Source: Caballeronia sp. Lep1P3
GTDB taxonomy: Bacteria; Pseudomonadota; Gammaproteobacteria; Burkholderiales; Burkholderiaceae
Assembly (NCBI RefSeq): GCF_022879595.1
Contig: NZ_CP084265.1
Span: 124,001 to 188,000 of the forward strand
Reading direction: 5' to 3'
Length of the DNA: 64,000 nucleotides
This document shows positions 60,371 to 64,000 of this stretch, piece after piece. Below the pieces are notes generated by a model. That model was not told the origin of the DNA, did no database searches, and saw nothing but the letters and a program-made list of their open reading frames with translations. Numbering within the stretch: the stretch's first letter is position 1; every line of letters starts with the position of its first letter. The position numbers and the translations under genes were made by a program.

Positions 60371-61159
60371 ATGAATCGCTCTCTCTACATCGCCGCGACC
60401 GGCATGAATGCGCAGCAGGCGCAGATGGACACGATCTCGAACAACCTTGCCAACGTGAGCACCAACGGCTTCAAGGGCTCGCGCGCGGTGTTCGAGGATC
60501 TGCTGTATCAGACCACGCGTCAGCCGGGCGCGAATTCGACGCAGCAAACGGAACTCGCCTCGGGCGTGCAGCTCGGCACCGGCGTGCAGCAGATCGCGAC
60601 CGAGCGCCTCTACACGCAAGGCAATCTTCAGCAGACGGGCAACTCGAAGGACGTCGCCATCAATGGCCAGGGCTTCTTTCAGGTGACGATGCCCGACGGC
60701 ACCACGGCCTATACGCGCGACGGCTCGTTCCAGACCAACGCGCAGGGCCAGCTCGTCACGTCGAGCGGCTATCAGTTGAACCCGGCGATCACGATTCCGC
60801 AGAACGCGACGTCGATCACCATCGGCTCGGACGGCACGGTGTCGATCACGCAGGCGAACAGCACGGCGGCCACCAACGTCGGCGCGATCCAGCTCGCGAC
60901 CTTCATCAACCCGGCCGGCCTCGAAGCGCGCGGCGAAAACCTGTTCTCCGAAACGGGCAGCTCCGGCGCGCCGAACGTCTCGCAGCCGGGCTTGAACGGC
61001 GCGGGCACGCTGCAGCAGGGCTACGTGGAAGCGTCGAACGTGAACGTCGTGCAGGAACTCGTCAACATGATCCAGACGCAGCGCGCGTATGAGATCAACA
61101 GCAAGGCCGTGACCACGTCCGACCAGATGTTGCAGACGCTCTCGCAAATGCAGGTTTGA
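60371..61159 (+). CDS. flgG: Flagellar distal rod protein FlgG
   Basis: The 262-residue protein begins [20 protein letters not shown] and ends with [20 protein letters not shown], matching FlgG closely. It forms the distal rod that passes through the P and L rings. ACAGGAAA precedes the start. Confidence 0.96.
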   Translation: MNRSLYIAATGMNAQQAQMDTISNNLANVSTNGFKGSRAVFEDLLYQTTRQPGANSTQQTELASGVQLGTGVQQIATERLYTQGNLQQTGNSKDVAINGQGFFQVTMPDGTTAYTRDGSFQTNAQGQLVTSSGYQLNPAITIPQNATSITIGSDGTVSITQANSTAATNVGAIQLATFINPAGLEARGENLFSETGSSGAPNVSQPGLNGAGTLQQGYVEASNVNVVQELVNMIQTQRAYEINSKAVTTSDQMLQTLSQMQV

Positions 61160-61234
61160 CCCTCTATTCGACCGATTGAAACCGCGAGGACGGCGTCACA
61201 CTAACGCTTCAATTGCTTCAAACGAGTTATCACG

Positions 61235-61918
61235 ATGTTGCCCAAAACAATCCTCACGCGTGCTTCGATGGCAGTGCTCGTCGCCGCGCTCGCCGCGTGC
61301 GGCCTCGTGCCGAAAGAGCCGATCGTCCAGCAGCCGATGACCGCGCGCCCGCCGCAGCCGCCGATGGGCACGCGCTCGCCCGGCGCGATCTACAACGCGG
61401 GCTACGCGGGCCGGCCGCTTTTCGAAGACCAGCGTCCGCGCAACGTGGGCGACATCCTGACCATCGTGATCTCGGAGAACGTGAACGCGACGAAGTCGTC
61501 GGCGGCGAACACCAATCGCGGCGGCTCCGGCTCGTTCTCGGTGCCGACGACGCCCGGCATCTTCGGCGGGCTTTTCAACAACACGAACCTGTCCGCGACC
61601 GGCGCGAACAAGTTCACGGCGGCGGGCGGCGCGAGCGCGGCCAACACGTTCAGCGGCACGCTCACCGTGACCGTCACCGAAGTGCTGCCGAACGGAAACC
61701 TGATGGTGAGCGGCGAGAAGCAGATGCTCATCAATCAGGGCAACGAATTCGTGCGCTTTTCGGGCGTCGTCAACCCGACGACGATCTCCGGCAGCAACAC
61801 CGTCTACTCCACGCAGGTCGCCGACGCAAAGATCGAATACTCCGCGAAGGGCTATATCGACGAAGCGGAGAACATGGGCTGGCTGCAACGCTTCTTCCTC
61901 AACGTGGCGCCGTTCTGA
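61235..61918 (+). CDS. flgH: Flagellar L-ring lipoprotein FlgH
   Basis: The 227-residue precursor has a lipoprotein signal with lipobox LAAC (Cys near residue 22). The FlgH segments [20 protein letters not shown] and [18 protein letters not shown] are present. It forms the outer-membrane bushing of the rod. It ends 2 bases before flgI. Confidence 0.96.
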   Translation: MLPKTILTRASMAVLVAALAACGLVPKEPIVQQPMTARPPQPPMGTRSPGAIYNAGYAGRPLFEDQRPRNVGDILTIVISENVNATKSSAANTNRGGSGSFSVPTTPGIFGGLFNNTNLSATGANKFTAAGGASAANTFSGTLTVTVTEVLPNGNLMVSGEKQMLINQGNEFVRFSGVVNPTTISGSNTVYSTQVADAKIEYSAKGYIDEAENMGWLQRFFLNVAPF

Positions 61919-61920
61919 TC

Positions 61921-63048
61921 ATGAGTCCGCTTCTTCGCTTCCTTTCGTTTTCGCTCGCCGCCGCGCTCGTCGCAATCGGGTCCGCGCAACACGCGCACGC
62001 CGAGCGCCTCAAGGATCTCGTCTCGTTCCAGGGCGTGCGCGACAATCCGCTGATCGGTTACGGCCTCGTCGTCGGTCTCGACGGCACCGGCGACCAGACC
62101 ATGCAGACGCCGTTCACGACGCAATCGCTCACGAACATGCTCGGCAATCTCGGCATCACCGTGAACTCGGCGACGACGCAGAACATGCAGTTGAAGAACG
62201 TCGCCGCGGTGATGGTGACGGCCACGCTGCCGCCGTTCGCGCGCCCCGGCGAAGCGATCGACGTCACCGTTTCGTCGCTCGGCAACGCGAAGAGCTTGCG
62301 CGGCGGCACGCTGCTGATGTCGCCGTTGAAGGGCGCGGACGGCCAGGTCTATGCGATGGCGCAGGGCAACCTCGTCGTCGGCGGCGCGGGCGCGAGCGCG
62401 AACGGCAGCAAGGTGCAGGTCAATCAGCTCGCGGTGGGCCGCATTTCGGCCGGCGCGATCGTCGAGCGCGCGGTGCCGACGGCGTTGCAGCAGCAAGGCG
62501 GCACCATGCAGATGGAACTGCGCGAGATGGATTTCGACACGACGCAGCGCATTGTCGCGGCGGTGAACAATCAGTTCGGCATGGGCACGGCGATCGCGCT
62601 CGACGGCCGCACCATTCAGCTTCGCGCGCCGCAGGACGCCGCCGAACAGGTTTCGTTCATGGCGCAGTTGCAGAACATCGACGTGCGCCCGGCGCAGGCC
62701 GCGGCGAAGGTCATTCTCAATGCGCGCACCGGTTCCATCGTGATGAATCAGATGGTGACGCTGCAGAACTGCGCGGTCGCGCACGGCAATCTGTCGGTGG
62801 TCATCAACACGCAGACGGCGGTGAGCCAGCCGAACGCGCTCTCGAACGGGCAGACGGTGGCGGCGAAGCAGTCGCAGATTCAGCTCAAGCAGGACTCGGG
62901 CGCGCTCAAGATGCTCTCGGCCGGCGCGAATCTCGCGGATGTCGTGAAGGCGCTCAACGCGCTCGGCGCGACGCCGGCGGACCTCATCTCGATCCTTCAG
63001 TCGATGAAGGCGGCGGGCGCGCTGCGCGCCGACCTCGAAATCATCTAA
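61921..63048 (+). CDS. flgI: Flagellar P-ring protein FlgI
   Basis: The 375-residue precursor has a signal peptide ending AHA (around residue 27). The mature start [21 protein letters not shown] is the FlgI signature. It forms the ring in the peptidoglycan layer with help from FlgA. The frame is open far upstream, but ATG 61921 next to the flgH stop fits homologues. Confidence 0.97.
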   Translation: MSPLLRFLSFSLAAALVAIGSAQHAHAERLKDLVSFQGVRDNPLIGYGLVVGLDGTGDQTMQTPFTTQSLTNMLGNLGITVNSATTQNMQLKNVAAVMVTATLPPFARPGEAIDVTVSSLGNAKSLRGGTLLMSPLKGADGQVYAMAQGNLVVGGAGASANGSKVQVNQLAVGRISAGAIVERAVPTALQQQGGTMQMELREMDFDTTQRIVAAVNNQFGMGTAIALDGRTIQLRAPQDAAEQVSFMAQLQNIDVRPAQAAAKVILNARTGSIVMNQMVTLQNCAVAHGNLSVVINTQTAVSQPNALSNGQTVAAKQSQIQLKQDSGALKMLSAGANLADVVKALNALGATPADLISILQSMKAAGALRADLEII

Positions 63049-63061
63049 GGGACCACGGCTC

Positions 63062-64000
63062 ATGAACTCGAACTTGACGAGCGGTATCGCCGGCTCCGCG
63101 CTGGCATCGACCGATACGAGCAGCGGCTTCGCGAGCCTGTCGAACCGCTTCGCGCTCGACACGCAGGGCTTCGACGCGCTGCGCGCGCAGGCGGGCGCCA
63201 ATCCGCAGCAGGGCCTGAAGGCGGCGGCGCAGCAGTTCGACGCCGTCTTCACGCAGATGATGCTGAAGAGCATGCGCGACGCGACGCCGTCGGACAGCCC
63301 GTTCGATTCCAACGATTCGAAGTCCTTCACCGCGATGCTCGACCAGCAGTTGTCGCAGCAGATGTCGTCGAAGGGCATCGGCGTCGCGGACATGATGCTC
63401 AAGCAGTTGATGCGCAACGCGGGCGGCAAGAGCGATGCGGGCGGCGCCAGCGGCGCTGCTGCGACGAACGCGATGAACGCGTTCTCGGGCGGCGGTAGCG
63501 GCGGCGACATCGAATCGAATGCGGGCAACATCGCCGCGATGAACGCGATGGCGAAGGCCTATGCGGCGGCGCAGGCCAACCGCAGCGCGGCGTCGCTCGG
63601 CGCGGGCAAGGGCTATACGGCGGACAACTCGCTCGAGCCGCCCGTTCATGGCGTCGGTTCCGACAAGGTCAACGCGTTCGTCGAGCGCCTCGCGGCTCCG
63701 GCGCAGGCGGCGAGCGCGGCGACGGGCATTCCGGCGCGGTTCATCATCGGCCAGGCGGCGCTGGAATCGGGCTGGGGCAAGCGCGAGATCAAGCACGCGA
63801 ACGGCGCGACGAGTCACAACATTTTCGGCATCAAGGCGACGCCCGGCTGGACCGGCAAGACCGTCGATTCGATGACGACGGAGTACGTGAACGGCCAGCC
63901 GAAGAAGGTCGTGGAGCGCTTTCGCGCCTACGACTCGTATGAGGATGCGCTGACCGATTACGCGAGCGTCATTAAGAACAATCCGCGCTATGCGCCGGTG
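63062..64000 (+). CDS. flgJ: Flagellar rod-cap and muramidase FlgJ, 3' end cut by the window
   Basis: The visible 313 codons cover an N-terminal rod-binding domain (LKAAAQQFDAVFTQMMLKSM, residues about 50-70) and most of a C-terminal glucosaminidase domain (ARFIIGQAALESGWGKREI and SHNIFGIKATPGW, where the Glu of ALESGWG is catalytic). A Gly/Ala-rich linker joins them. The enzyme domain opens the peptidoglycan for the rod. No stop occurs before base 64000. Confidence 0.95.
   Translation, partial: MNSNLTSGIAGSALASTDTSSGFASLSNRFALDTQGFDALRAQAGANPQQGLKAAAQQFDAVFTQMMLKSMRDATPSDSPFDSNDSKSFTAMLDQQLSQQMSSKGIGVADMMLKQLMRNAGGKSDAGGASGAAATNAMNAFSGGGSGGDIESNAGNIAAMNAMAKAYAAAQANRSAASLGAGKGYTADNSLEPPVHGVGSDKVNAFVERLAAPAQAASAATGIPARFIIGQAALESGWGKREIKHANGATSHNIFGIKATPGWTGKTVDSMTTEYVNGQPKKVVERFRAYDSYEDALTDYASVIKNNPRYAPV

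Overview
This 64 kb window is chromosomal DNA from a high-G+C betaproteobacterium of the Burkholderiaceae, most like Paraburkholderia or Caballeronia chromosome 1. That rests on the mnmG-rsmG-parA-parB-atp block, the protein sequences and the gene content. The genus is inferred. No dnaA, dnaN, rRNA operon, IS element or CRISPR array was seen. The presence of mnmG-rsmG-parAB with two perfect parS sites places the window close to the replication origin.

Layout. 1-2.2 kb: end of a branched-chain amino acid ABC transporter (a permease-ATPase fusion, then livF), ended by a terminator whose stem is a parS site. 2.2-6.7 kb: mnmG, rsmG, parA, parB, with a second parS inside mnmG. 6.7-7.8 kb: an ion-transporter-like membrane protein. 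7.9-15.7 kb: the complete F1Fo ATP synthase operon atpIBEFHAGDC with a promoter candidate and a strong terminator. 15.9-24.2 kb: acyl-CoA ligase, a candidate structured minus-strand RNA, an alpha/beta hydrolase, a PheC-type periplasmic dehydratase, hemE, an intergenic region with two consensus DnaA boxes, priA and a tiny membrane protein. 24.4-31.4 kb: self-regulating putA with a likely PutA operator, a branched-chain amino acid binding protein and a ThDP enzyme.

31.7-35.1 kb: flhF-flhG-fliA. 35.1-41.3 kb: a membrane diguanylate cyclase, tRNA-Arg(CCG), a dihaem cytochrome c, a Rep-type helicase, a Gfo/Idh/MocA oxidoreductase and a small repeat protein. 41.5-49.0 kb: a tandem glycine riboswitch followed by gcvT-gcvH-gcvP, an alginate-lyase-like gene and sdaA. 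Together these could convert glycine to serine and pyruvate. 49.1-50.5 kb: an atypical overlapping gene pair of unknown function, the best candidate here for an undescribed system. 50.5-64 kb: flagellar genes flhB-flhA, flgM-flgN and flgA on the minus strand, and flgBCDEFGHIJ on the plus strand, with flgJ cut by the window edge.

Most interesting points. (1) The flhBA and flhFG-fliA blocks are separated by about 18 kb and oriented as a single inversion with one end at the flhA/flhF junction would produce. The unknown gene pair sits exactly at that junction. (2) One parS site doubles as an intrinsic terminator. (3) Two perfect DnaA boxes lie between hemE and priA. (4) FlhG has lost the Walker A lysines. 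(5) A FliA-type promoter precedes flgM, closing the FliA-FlgM loop within the window.
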